64,000 nt of DNA, from contig JADJRJ010000031.1 in assembly GCA_016712265.1 (NCBI GenBank), forward strand, positions 682,001 to 746,000. The letters run 5' to 3'. Within the stretch, counting starts at the first letter, position 1; every line of letters starts with the position of its first letter. The translations under genes were made by a program, and so were the position numbers. Positions 34,501 through 42,148 of the stretch are shown here, piece by piece. The notes beneath the pieces were generated by a model. It saw nothing but the letters and a program-made list of their open reading frames with translations, searched no databases and was not told where the DNA came from. This DNA is from Gemmatimonadota bacterium (GTDB lineage Bacteria; Gemmatimonadota; Gemmatimonadetes; Gemmatimonadales; Gemmatimonadaceae).

Positions 34501-34688
34501 ATCGCGAACACCGTCGTGCCGACCACTAGCACGCGAACGTCGCTCAATGGCTCGTTCGATTCCTGTGCGGTGACGCGGCCCGTGACGGTCGTCGCGGTTT
34601 GGGCGGGCAACACAGCGGCACTTGCAAACAACGCGAGCGCGGCGAGTGATGCTCTGGCGCCCTGCCTCATGCTGACGGCGAAGGACAT
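31587..34688 (-). CDS. SusC/RagA-like TonB-linked outer-membrane transporter (pair 1)
   Basis: 1033 residues from the ATG at 34688, which has AGGAGG 6 bp upstream. Signal peptide (ending AAVLPAQ), then a carboxypeptidase-regulatory-like domain (VTGRVTAQESNEPLSDVRVLVVGTT...EGRYTLRNVPAGNQEVRVLRVGY), a plug domain with 'GGGSRVRIRGTASLSLTNDPIYIIDGIRM' and 'IENIEVVKGPSAATLYGTDAANGVIVITTKKG', and a long barrel ending 'GPPKYVTFRVNLRY'. It imports a polymer fragment across the outer membrane with TonB energy. Paralogous to 45096-48125. No polysaccharide-degrading enzyme is adjacent, so the ligand is unknown. Confidence 0.93.
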   Translation of the reverse strand: MSFAVSMRQGARASLAALALFASAAVLPAQTATTVTGRVTAQESNEPLSDVRVLVVGTTVFAITNQEGRYTLRNVPAGNQEVRVLRVGYTEQKKAVSVAAGQAATLDFSLTRAVIQLQEVVTTATGDQRRVEIGNSVSAIDAVKRVEASPIKNMGDLLTTTAPGVQVLPANMTGGGSRVRIRGTASLSLTNDPIYIIDGIRMTSTGGQGIGVGGTSASRVNDLNPEEIENIEVVKGPSAATLYGTDAANGVIVITTKKGRAGSAQWSAYGETGLIRDDNTYPTMHAILGKAPNSSTVRRCYLHEVGLGTCIKDSTTSVNVFSDPDLTPIKDGFRGQGGLQIQGGTEAVRYFVAGEYENEVGTFGLPDFERRRFDSLNVPITDAMERPNTLRKSSFRTNLNSAISPTLDIGITSNFIKLDQRIPQVDNNVNSFWYNGTTGPGFRGAGPGYNPIGSLGQNLYGWRQFTPGDIFQHKTTQNTQRFINSGTANWRPFTWMQNRADVGIDLSDRAEFQLCMFANCADFGTNRLGRAIDLRGNIRNVTTNLGSTVTWQPKPWLGAKTTAGAQYVYFSFETSTAQGSTLPPGAQTPSSGSIPSVGSGTTLQKTLGLFVEEQVAINDRLFLTAAVRTDQNSAFGTNFQRVFYPKGAVSWVMSDESFFPKMSWLNQFRVRGAVGSSGVQPGPNDALRTFGVVSTNVASAEVAGLRSAALGNFDLKPERSQEIEAGFDSRLFSERVNFEFTYYRKTSQDALINQVIAPSAGSSSATVLRNLGSVRNWGYEALITAQVLNLRNISWDVTFNGSHNSNELVTLGNDAQGKPIPPIIGTTIQQRPGYPLNGYWQRPYTYADANNDGIIVPSEITVADSAIFRGYSQPRLELSIINGIDLFNRRLRIQGLVDHKSGFKVLNSEQQFLCQQAVSCLETSTLNPPLYRQARAVAQRFKTPVTTLDGYIEDNSFIRFRELSATFTLPDRWARTFARAKGATIVGAARNLAVWTDWTGVDPEQNYSQGDTQATLLTAGPPKYVTFRVNLRY

Positions 34689-34902
34689 GGTGAGCCTCCT
34701 CATGCGGGGAACGGGGAAAGCGGCGCCCGGGGGGGCGTCGCCCAAAGGGATTCCGTAATCAAACGGTCACATCTATAACCGTCGCCGTCAAGGACTACGG
34801 CCGTGTTTCCCCGCACGATGATAGATTGGGCGTCCCTGATGCATGGTGGCCCGGAAGATCAGGCGCCACATTGCCTTGGCTCACTTCGTTACAGCCGCCG
34901 AT
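34689..34902. promoter_or_regulatory. Divergent promoter region, SusC (pair 1) / ammonia-lyase
   Basis: A 214 bp gap holding an AT-rich patch (AATCAAACGGTCACATCTATAACC, 34757-34780) and, on the minus strand, TTGACG followed by TATAGAT, which do not have ideal spacing. No clear operator palindrome. Confidence 0.35.
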
Positions 34903-35868
34903 ATGCCGACTTCTGACGCTTCGTCCCTCATCTCCCGTCTGGATCTGGAGGCTGCGGCCGCACGATTGGCCGACGTGGCGATTCGCACCCCCCTTCTGCC
35001 GCTCGCCACCCCCGCGGGGGAGGTGATCCTGAAGCCGGAAATGCTGCAACGTGGTGGGGCCTTCAAGTTCCGCGGGGCATACAACTTCCTCTCCCGGCTC
35101 ACCCCGGACGAACGGGGCCGGGGGGTTATCGCGCCGTCGTCGGGGAACCACGCGCAGGCGGTCGCCCTCGCAGCCCGGATGTTCGGGGTTCCGGCGACCG
35201 TCGTCATGCCCACGACGGTCACTGCGGCCAAGCGCGGCGGGGCCGAACGGCTCGGTGCCACCATCGAATTGGCCGGCACCACTACCCAGCACCGGATGGA
35301 CCGTGCCGTGGAGCTGATGAACGCCCAAGGCCTCACCATGGTCCCCCCCTACGACCATCCCTGGATCATCGAGGGACAGGGGACGGTCGGCCTCGAGGTG
35401 GTGCAGGACATGCCGAACGTCAGGCAGGTGCTCGTCCCGGTCGGTGGCGGTGGGCTGTCGAGCGGGGTCGCGGCGGCCGTCAAACTGTTGAGCCCTTCCA
35501 CACGAGTCGTCGGGGTTGAGCCCGGGGGCGCTCCCAAGCTGACCCGCGCGCGCGCCGCCGGTGAACCGGTCACGCTGGAGTCGACGCACAGCATCGCGGA
35601 CGGGCTGATGGCCGTGCGGATCGGGACGCTGCCGTTTGCCCATCATCAGGCGTACCTCGACGAGGTCGTCACAGTAGACGAGAGCGCCATCGTGCGCGCG
35701 GTTCGCTACCTGCTCGACAGGGCCAAGCTGGTCGCCGAGCCTAGCGGCGCGATCACCCTCGCGGCCGTGCTCGATGGCCGCGTCACCGTGGAGCCCGGGA
35801 CGGTCTGCATCCTCTCAGGGGGCAACATTGAATGGGAGGGGCTCTCGCAGCTCCTCGGCCATGCCTAA
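34903..35868 (+). CDS. PLP-dependent threonine/serine ammonia-lyase
   Basis: 321 residues, fold-type II PLP enzyme. The Schiff-base lysine is Lys55 in 'RGGAFKFRGAYN', the asparagine loop is 'SSGNHAQAVA' and the phosphate-binding loop is GGGG at 181-184 (VPVGGGGLSSG). The short form without a C-terminal ACT regulatory domain suggests a catabolic threonine dehydratase or serine dehydratase/racemase rather than the feedback-controlled biosynthetic enzyme. It converts threonine to 2-oxobutyrate and ammonia. The start ATG at 34903 is preferred; an earlier ATG exists at 34843. It overlaps the next gene by 8 bp. Confidence 0.88.
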   Translation: MPTSDASSLISRLDLEAAAARLADVAIRTPLLPLATPAGEVILKPEMLQRGGAFKFRGAYNFLSRLTPDERGRGVIAPSSGNHAQAVALAARMFGVPATVVMPTTVTAAKRGGAERLGATIELAGTTTQHRMDRAVELMNAQGLTMVPPYDHPWIIEGQGTVGLEVVQDMPNVRQVLVPVGGGGLSSGVAAAVKLLSPSTRVVGVEPGGAPKLTRARAAGEPVTLESTHSIADGLMAVRIGTLPFAHHQAYLDEVVTVDESAIVRAVRYLLDRAKLVAEPSGAITLAAVLDGRVTVEPGTVCILSGGNIEWEGLSQLLGHA

Positions 35869-37333
35869 CGCGCGCATCCTCGTCGCCGATGGCGATGGGG
35901 CCGTGCTGCAGACCATCACCTGGCTGCTGCGCGAGCACGGGTATGACGTCCGCACGGCGGCCTCGGGGGCCGATGTGCCCGCCGTGCTGCTCGAGTACAC
36001 CCCGGACCTGGTGCTGCTGGATGTGACCCTGCCAGGGATCGACGGGTACCAGCTGCTAGAGCGCATCAAGTCCGATCCACGCTGGCGCGAACTCCCGGTG
36101 CTCATCATGTCCGGGTTGCCCCCTGAGGAGGCCGCCGTGCGGGCCCTCGGGCTCGGCGCTGCGGATTTCGTCAAGAAGCCGTTCCGGGTCAAGGAACTCC
36201 TCGCCCGCATCCAGGCGCAATTGCGCATGCGGACGATCCTGCGTTCGGCGTCGGAGGCGTTGTCGCAGGCCAATCGTGAGCTGGAACGCGTGCGTGGGGA
36301 GGCCGAGCATCGGCGCCAGCTGGTCGACATCCTGCATGAGGTCAGCGAGGATCTGTCGACCGGCGAGATCTATCACTTGTTGGCGCGGCGCGTCGCGCGC
36401 GCGCTGGAGCTGACCCATTGCTCCGTCATCCTGGCGAAGGCCGGCGAACGCCCGCGGGTGGTGGCGACGGCCTTCGAGCAGGGCAGCGAGACGATCCTCG
36501 AGCTCGAGCTGGAGCGATACCCGGAAATCCAGATCGCCCTGGAATCGGGGCGCGCGGTGCTCGTCGAGGACGTGGCGACGAGTCCCATCTACGAGGGCGC
36601 CCGGGCCCGATGGGCGGCCGCGGGGATGAAGGTCACCGTGCGATCCGTGATCGCCCTGCCGTTCGCCCTGCAGCCCAACCAGGCCGGCGTCTTCTTTCTC
36701 CGGCGGAGCGTCCACGAACCCCCACTCACCCGGGACGACCTCGAGTTCGCGGATACGGTGGTACGTGCGGCAGTCACGGCGATCCAGCGGGCCCAGGCAC
36801 TGGAGAGCACCAAGGCGGACAACCGACGCCTCGAGCAGCTTGCCCGGACCGATCCGCTGACCCGCGTGTTGAACCGACGCGCGTTGACCGAGCGATTGGC
36901 GGCCGAAACCGAGCGCGTCAAGCGCTACGAATCGGAGGTGTCGTTGTTGCTGATCGACCTGGACCACTTCAAGAAGGTCAACGACAACTACGGGCACCTG
37001 GTGGGCGATGACGTGCTCGCCGAGATGGCGGCCTACCTGCAGGGGGCGGTGCGCGCGGTGGACGTGGTCGCGCGGTACGGGGGCGAGGAGTTTGTCGTTG
37101 TGCTGCCCGAGACGGGTTCGCAGGGGGCGCAGGCCTTCGCCGAGCGGTTGCGGGAGGGGGTGGAAGCACGCGCGTTCACGCGCGGAAGTGGTGGGACGTT
37201 GCAGCTCACGGCGAGTATCGGAGTCGCCACCTTTCCGTCGCCAGGGATTGACTCACCGGAAGACCTGCTCGCCGCGGCCGACCAGGCGTTGTATCGGGCG
37301 AAGGCGGAGGGGCGGAATCGGGTCCGGGGCTAG
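35861..37333 (+). CDS. Response regulator with GAF and GGDEF domains (diguanylate cyclase)
   Basis: 490 residues: REC domain (1-120) with phospho-acceptor Asp54 (LVLLDVTLPGIDGY) and Lys105/106 (FVKKPFR), a short coiled linker, a GAF domain (about 155-310) and a GGDEF domain (about 320-485). The active site is intact (RYGGEEF, 405-411), as are 'DLDHFKKVNDNYGH' and the inhibitory I-site R398xxD401, five residues before GGEEF. It should make c-di-GMP from GTP when activated, with product inhibition. The start overlaps the ammonia-lyase stop by 8 bp, suggesting coupled translation although the functions look unrelated. Confidence 0.94.
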   Translation: MPNARILVADGDGAVLQTITWLLREHGYDVRTAASGADVPAVLLEYTPDLVLLDVTLPGIDGYQLLERIKSDPRWRELPVLIMSGLPPEEAAVRALGLGAADFVKKPFRVKELLARIQAQLRMRTILRSASEALSQANRELERVRGEAEHRRQLVDILHEVSEDLSTGEIYHLLARRVARALELTHCSVILAKAGERPRVVATAFEQGSETILELELERYPEIQIALESGRAVLVEDVATSPIYEGARARWAAAGMKVTVRSVIALPFALQPNQAGVFFLRRSVHEPPLTRDDLEFADTVVRAAVTAIQRAQALESTKADNRRLEQLARTDPLTRVLNRRALTERLAAETERVKRYESEVSLLLIDLDHFKKVNDNYGHLVGDDVLAEMAAYLQGAVRAVDVVARYGGEEFVVVLPETGSQGAQAFAERLREGVEARAFTRGSGGTLQLTASIGVATFPSPGIDSPEDLLAAADQALYRAKAEGRNRVRG

Positions 37334-37335
37334 GC

Positions 37336-37370
37336 GGCAGACGGCAGACGGCAGACGGCAGACGGCAGAC
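37336..37370. repeat. Tandem heptamer array (GGCAGAC), 5 perfect units
   Basis: Five exact GGCAGAC units are followed by a degenerate GGCAACG. The array begins 2 bp after the TAG stop of the GGDEF gene and ends 32 bp before the M1 peptidase start. The lead-in GGCGGCAGAC is shared with the arrays at 55529, 56099 and 60730. Confidence 0.95.
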
Positions 37371-37402
37371 GGCAACGCCTGCACTGGAGACTTTGACCTG
37401 TG

Positions 37403-39043
37403 ATGTCATTTCGAGTGATGGGGTACCTCGGCCTGGTGTGCCTGCCGGCGCTGGTGGTTGCACAGGCGCCGTCGCGCACGGGCTCGAGCCGCGCGGGGTT
37501 CGACGTGCTGCACTACGACTTTACGGTGGACTTCCGTCGGCCGGCGCGTCCTGACACGCTGGATATTGTTAGCGAGGTCACGGTGATGCGCACGGGCGCG
37601 GCCCGATCGATTGCGCTCGACCTCGTGCCCGCGTTCGCGGTGCGTGACGCGTCGGTGAATGGCGCGGCGGTGACTGCGACCCGCGAAGGCGACCAGGTCA
37701 CCGTCCCGCTCCCCGCGGGACAGCGGGACACGTTGCGCCTCCGATTGCGCTACGCCGGTCGGCCCACGGACGGACTCATTCTCTCAGCCGACTCGTCCGG
37801 CGGCTGGACCGCCTTTGGCGACAACTTCCCGCACCGCGCCCGGCAGTGGCTTGCGACGGTCGACCACCCCAGTGACAAGGCGACTGTTGCATGGACGGTC
37901 CGGGCGCCGTCTACGCATCGCGTCATCGCCAATGGTGCGCTGCTCGAGGAAACCCCCGAACCCGGTCGCTCGGGGATGACCGTGACCCGATACGCCACCG
38001 CGCGGCCGCTCTACACGTCGGTCATGGTGATCGGCGTGGCGCCGTTTGCGGTGTACGAACTCGGCGACACCGCGTGCGGACTGGGTGAGCTGCCGGGATG
38101 CGTGCGCCAATCCGTCTGGATCACCCCCGACGTGCGCGACTACATGCCCGGACCGTTCCGCCTCGCGGGCGAGATGGTGGCGTGGATGTCGCGCGTGATC
38201 GGCCCGTTCCCATACGAGAAACTGGCGCACGTGCAGTCGACGACCCGCTACGGCGGCATGGAAAACGCCTCGGCCATCTTCTATGCCGACGCGATCTACA
38301 AGCGGCGCAGCATGGATGAGGGGCTCATCGCCCACGAGACCGCGCACCAGTGGTTTGGGGACGCGGTGACGACTCGTGAGTGGCCGCACGTCTGGTTGTC
38401 GGAGGGGTTCGCGACCTACTTCGCCGCGTTGTGGACCGAACATGCGCACGGCGACAGCACCTTCCGCGGCGACATGGAACGCATGCGTACCTCGGTCCTC
38501 GGGCTCACCATGGCTGCGACCACCCCGGTCGTGAACACACAACTCGCGAACGTGGCGAACGTGCTCAACGGGCTGGTCTACCAGAAGGCCGGGTTCGTAC
38601 TCCACATGCTGCGACGCGAAGTTGGCGACAGTGCGTTCTTCCGCGGCATCCGCAGCTACTACCAGAAGTACCGCCACGGGAACGCCCTGACCGATGATTT
38701 CCGTCGTGAGGTCGAGTCGGCGGCCGGCCGTCCCCTCGACTGGTTCTTCGACCAATGGCTGCACCGCCCCGGCACGGCAGAGTTGGATGTCGCGTGGCAG
38801 TGGGATGCCTCGCGCCGAACCCTTGAGGTGACGGCGACCCAGGCCGGCACCGCGGCCCCGTACCGCCTCAACCTCGCCCTCGACGTGACCGATCCGACCG
38901 GCCGCACCGAGCGGGTCCGGGTGACCTTGCCGGCAACCCGCGTGGCGACCGTCCCGGTGGCGGTCAAGTTGACCGGGGCCCCGCGTTCCGTCGCGGTGGA
39001 TCCTGATGTCACGATCCTTGGGCGTGTGACCGTGCGAAAGTAG
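37403..39043 (+). CDS. M1-family metallopeptidase (aminopeptidase N-like), exported
   Basis: About 546 residues with signal peptide (MSFRVMGYLGLVCLPALVVAQ). N-terminal beta domain, then the catalytic thermolysin-like domain: exopeptidase motif GGMEN (284-288), zinc motif HETAHQWFG (His311, Glu312, His315) and third ligand Glu334 in 'WLSEGFATYF'. It lacks the large C-terminal helical domain of full-length PepN; it ends in a short helical part and a beta-sandwich (about 470-546). It trims N-terminal residues from peptides outside the cytoplasm. A GTG lies immediately before the ATG and could be used instead. The upstream heptamer array lies in its leader. Confidence 0.92.
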   Translation: MSFRVMGYLGLVCLPALVVAQAPSRTGSSRAGFDVLHYDFTVDFRRPARPDTLDIVSEVTVMRTGAARSIALDLVPAFAVRDASVNGAAVTATREGDQVTVPLPAGQRDTLRLRLRYAGRPTDGLILSADSSGGWTAFGDNFPHRARQWLATVDHPSDKATVAWTVRAPSTHRVIANGALLEETPEPGRSGMTVTRYATARPLYTSVMVIGVAPFAVYELGDTACGLGELPGCVRQSVWITPDVRDYMPGPFRLAGEMVAWMSRVIGPFPYEKLAHVQSTTRYGGMENASAIFYADAIYKRRSMDEGLIAHETAHQWFGDAVTTREWPHVWLSEGFATYFAALWTEHAHGDSTFRGDMERMRTSVLGLTMAATTPVVNTQLANVANVLNGLVYQKAGFVLHMLRREVGDSAFFRGIRSYYQKYRHGNALTDDFRREVESAAGRPLDWFFDQWLHRPGTAELDVAWQWDASRRTLEVTATQAGTAAPYRLNLALDVTDPTGRTERVRVTLPATRVATVPVAVKLTGAPRSVAVDPDVTILGRVTVRK

Positions 39044-39206
39044 GGGGAACGCCGACCCAGCCGCGGCGCGGCAGCGTTTCTCGGCTTGCAGCGCGCGTGA
39101 GTGATCTGCCGCGCCGACGTCCCGGGACATAACGGCCGGAGGTGAAGGGAGCCGCTTCCCGGCGCGGTTAGATTGCCGTTCCCTTATCACCACAGCCGTA
39201 GCACCA
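39044..39206. promoter_or_regulatory. 163-bp gap before the saccharopine-dehydrogenase-like gene
   Basis: Non-coding. It contains GCGGTTAGATTGCCG (39166-39180) shortly before the start, but no promoter pair or hairpin that I can support with confidence. Confidence 0.3.
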
Positions 39207-40355
39207 ATGCGTATGCTCGTTTTGGGCGCGGGCCTTCAGGGCTCTGCCTGCGCCTTTGATCTGTTGCAAGACCCGGACGTGACCGAAGTCCGGATTGCCG
39301 ACCTCCGGGTCGACTCCCTCCCCGCCTTCCTCGCGCCCTACGTCGGGTCGCGCCTGGTGCCGGTGCAGCTCGACGTTCGTGATCGCGCCGCTGTCGTCCC
39401 TCATATGGAAGCGTGCGACGCGGTGATGAGTGCCGCGCCCTACTATTTCAACCGCGATCTCGCGGAGTGGGCGATTGCATCGAAGGCCCACTTCTCCGAC
39501 CTCGGTGGAAACACCGAGATCGTCGCCGAGCAGAAGAAGCTGCACGCGACGGCCCTGGCCGCCGGGCTCTCGGTCATCCCGGATTGTGGGGTCGCACCCG
39601 GGATGGTGAACATCCTCGCCCAGCACGGGATCGAGCAACTTGATGCGACGGACGCCGTCCGCATCTACGTCGGCGGACTGCCCCAGGCGCCGGAGCCGCC
39701 GCTCAACTACCAGATCGTCTATTCGCTGGAAGGGGTGCTCGACTACTACACCACCCTGTCCTGGATCATTCGCGACGGCAAGCGCCAGCAGGTGAAGGCG
39801 CTCAGTGAGATCGTCCCGGTGGAGTTTCCGTCGCCGTTAGGCACCCTGGAGGCGTTCCACACCGCTGGCGGGCTCTCCACCCTCGGCTTTCGCTACGAAG
39901 GGAAGATCCCGACGATGGAATACAAGACGCTGCGGTACCCCGGCCACGCGAAGCTCATGGAGGCCATTCGCGACCTCGGGCTGCTGGACCTGGAGCCCGT
40001 GGACGTGAAGGGCGTGCAGGTGCGCCCGCGCGACGTGGCCGTCGCCGTCATGAACCCGCGGCTGAACAAGCCGAAGGGGAAGGACCTCGTCGCGCTGCGC
40101 GTGACCGTCAGTGGCACCAAGGGCGGAGTGCCGCAGACGATCGAGTGGAACCTCGTGGATCGCTACGACGCGGCGCACGGCATCTCGGCCATGATGCGGT
40201 GCACCGGCTACTCACTGGCCATCACGGGCCTGATGCAGGTCCGCGGCCAGGTGACGCAGCGCGGGGTCTGCACCCCGGATGAAGCGATGCCGGGGGCCGC
40301 GTACATCGCAGCCCTGGCGGCTCGCGGCGTGCACCTGGAGGAGCGCCGCAGCTAG
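39207..40355 (+). CDS. Saccharopine dehydrogenase-like NAD(P)-binding protein
   Basis: 382 residues. A Rossmann nucleotide-binding start (MRMLVLGAGLQGSACAFDLLQ) with acidic end of strand two (VRIADL), followed by the 'VMSAAPYYFNRDLAEWAIASKAHFSDLGG' and 'VIPDCGVAPGMVNILAQHGIEQ' signatures of the saccharopine dehydrogenase/LYS9 family and its C-terminal substrate domain. Related enzymes act in lysine metabolism or as homospermidine and carboxynorspermidine synthases. The substrate is not determined and no lysine-pathway gene is nearby. Confidence 0.85.
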   Translation: MRMLVLGAGLQGSACAFDLLQDPDVTEVRIADLRVDSLPAFLAPYVGSRLVPVQLDVRDRAAVVPHMEACDAVMSAAPYYFNRDLAEWAIASKAHFSDLGGNTEIVAEQKKLHATALAAGLSVIPDCGVAPGMVNILAQHGIEQLDATDAVRIYVGGLPQAPEPPLNYQIVYSLEGVLDYYTTLSWIIRDGKRQQVKALSEIVPVEFPSPLGTLEAFHTAGGLSTLGFRYEGKIPTMEYKTLRYPGHAKLMEAIRDLGLLDLEPVDVKGVQVRPRDVAVAVMNPRLNKPKGKDLVALRVTVSGTKGGVPQTIEWNLVDRYDAAHGISAMMRCTGYSLAITGLMQVRGQVTQRGVCTPDEAMPGAAYIAALAARGVHLEERRS

Positions 40356-40390
40356 CGAGTCCATGGCTGCTGGGATGCGGCCTCTGGCAG

Positions 40391-40427
40391 GAAAAACAAA
40401 CGCCCGGCAGCTTCACGCTGTCGGGCG
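40391..40427 (-). terminator. Intrinsic terminator of the subtilase gene
   Basis: Stem arms CGCCCGGCAGC (40401-40411) and GCTGTCGGGCG (40417-40427) with one G-T wobble and loop TTCAC. On the minus strand the hairpin is followed by TTTGTTTTTCC (40391-40400 complement), a good T-run. It lies 35 bp past the stop of the minus-strand subtilase and may also serve the convergent plus-strand gene. Confidence 0.9.
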
Positions 40428-40462
40428 CTTGCATACGCTGGTGTGTCGTCAGCCCTCGCGCA

Positions 40463-41893
40463 TCAGAACGCCGCGCATTGCGAGGCCTTGAGCACGTTCA
40501 ACCGTCCGCGGCCGTAGCGCGCGCGGGGCGTGCCCACCGCGTCCGTGTTGGAGAGAATGCACGACTCCAGCGCTGGCGTCGGCACGCTCCCGATGGTCGA
40601 TTCGACCACGGCGGCCGCGCCGGCGACGAGCGGGGCGGCGAAGCTTGTCCCGTTGCCGAACAGGTAGGTCAATCCGCTGGCGCACGCACCACCGAAAGCG
40701 AAGCGGGAGCAGGCCGAAATGATGTAGTCCTCGCGCACCCCCTCGGGGAGCCCACCATTGCCGCCCGGGGCCACGAGGTCGAGTGCGTCCAGTGCCCCAA
40801 AGTTGGAGTAGCTGGTGAGGAGGTCGAAGTTCTTCTGCCGGTACGGGCCGGTCGCGCCAACACTGATCACCCCGCGCATTTGGGCGGGGATGTTGATGAC
40901 CCTGAGCGCCTCGCGGACGGCGCCCATGTTGAAGCCGTCGTTGCCGGACGCAGCGACGACCATCGTGCCCGACTGGCGCGCCAGGTCGATGACGCCCTGG
41001 AGGGCGGAGAGGAGCGGGGCGTTGGCCGGGTTGGTCTCCTGCACGTAACCGCCGAGGCTCATGTTGATCACGTCGGCGTTAAACTGGGTGGCGAGGTAGA
41101 TCCCGTAGATGATGTCGCCGAAGGTCCCGTTGCCGTCTTCGCTGAGCACCTTGATCGAACAGAGCGTGGCATTCGGAGCGACCGAGGCCATGCCAAGGCC
41201 GTTGCTGCGAATCTGCGCCGAAACGAAGGTGCCGTGGAAGTTGTAGTCGTCCGAGGTGAGGTCGGAGGCAAAGCGCGGGGTGAAGATCTCCGTGACATTG
41301 CGTGTCGGATCCACGGTGCCCGCCAGGTCCAGGTGGCCGGGATCAACGCCGGTATCGAGGACGCAGACGGTTTCACCCGCGCCGCCGTTGCTCGGCGTCC
41401 ATGCCTGGTTGGCCCTGGTCACCTTGAGTGACCACTGGAACTGGTTGAAGAACTGCGCACCGCTCTGGTCCGTTCCGGTAGCCGCCGGCCCGCCCACCGC
41501 CGTCACGAGCTGCGGCTGCACCAGCGTGGGCTCCGGCAGCCAGCGCATCAAGCGGTCCCTGACAATGGACACATTCGGGTCCGCGGCGAGTGTTGCGGCA
41601 TTGGCGTCCGAGAGTTCCTGGACGTACAGGAGGCCTAACGCATCGATCTGGCGCACGACCCTCGCGCCCATCGCGGCGATCGACGCACTTGCCGTGGACA
41701 TGCCCGACGCGGATCCGAGCCTCACCAGATAGGTCCCGGTTTCTGTCGATGCGGTGATCGTCGACAATGCGGGTTGGTCCAGTGTCCGGGGACTCACCGT
41801 CGGCTCCGTGGCACCGTCGGAGCAGGCGGCGGCGAGGGCGGCGAGCACAAGGTACGAGGTGCGTCTGGTGGTCGACTTCAACTGCGTTCCCAT
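40463..41893 (-). CDS. Subtilisin-like serine protease (S8), lipoprotein
   Basis: 476 residues from the ATG at 41893, which has GGAGG 7 bp upstream. Lipobox 'LVLAALAAAC' (Cys24), an I9-type inhibitor prodomain (about 50-118, TYLVRLGS...VQELSDANAATLAADPNVSIVRD), then the peptidase with Asp180 (VCVLDTGVD), His220 (NFHGTFVSA) and Ser417 (GNGTSFAAPLVAG). All three catalytic residues are present. It is expected to be membrane-tethered outside the cytoplasm and autoprocessed. Confidence 0.93.
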   Translation of the reverse strand: MGTQLKSTTRRTSYLVLAALAAACSDGATEPTVSPRTLDQPALSTITASTETGTYLVRLGSASGMSTASASIAAMGARVVRQIDALGLLYVQELSDANAATLAADPNVSIVRDRLMRWLPEPTLVQPQLVTAVGGPAATGTDQSGAQFFNQFQWSLKVTRANQAWTPSNGGAGETVCVLDTGVDPGHLDLAGTVDPTRNVTEIFTPRFASDLTSDDYNFHGTFVSAQIRSNGLGMASVAPNATLCSIKVLSEDGNGTFGDIIYGIYLATQFNADVINMSLGGYVQETNPANAPLLSALQGVIDLARQSGTMVVAASGNDGFNMGAVREALRVINIPAQMRGVISVGATGPYRQKNFDLLTSYSNFGALDALDLVAPGGNGGLPEGVREDYIISACSRFAFGGACASGLTYLFGNGTSFAAPLVAGAAAVVESTIGSVPTPALESCILSNTDAVGTPRARYGRGRLNVLKASQCAAF

Positions 41894-42148
41894 GAAGATC
41901 CTCCGAGTGAGTACCGCGGCTGGAATACGGGCGGTTGTTGGAGAGACGCAGTGCCCGGGTGCCAGCGTCGCTGAGTGGTGGCTCACACTGTGCCGGATCC
42001 CTACGCGCTGTCAACCTGAGGCGCACTCGCCACAGGTTCGCGCTCGGTCGGGCGGTGCTGGCGCCCTCCCGGGCAGCGATCGCAGGGTCGTGTTAGTGCA
42101 CGTACTTCATGGGACGCGTAAAGCGGGCCGCACCTTGCCCCCTGGTGT
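41894..42148. promoter_or_regulatory. 255-bp gap upstream of the subtilase gene
   Basis: Non-coding on both strands as far as I can judge. On the minus strand a TTGACA (42009-42014) could serve as a -35 box for the subtilase, but no good -10 follows at 17 bp. Confidence 0.3.
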
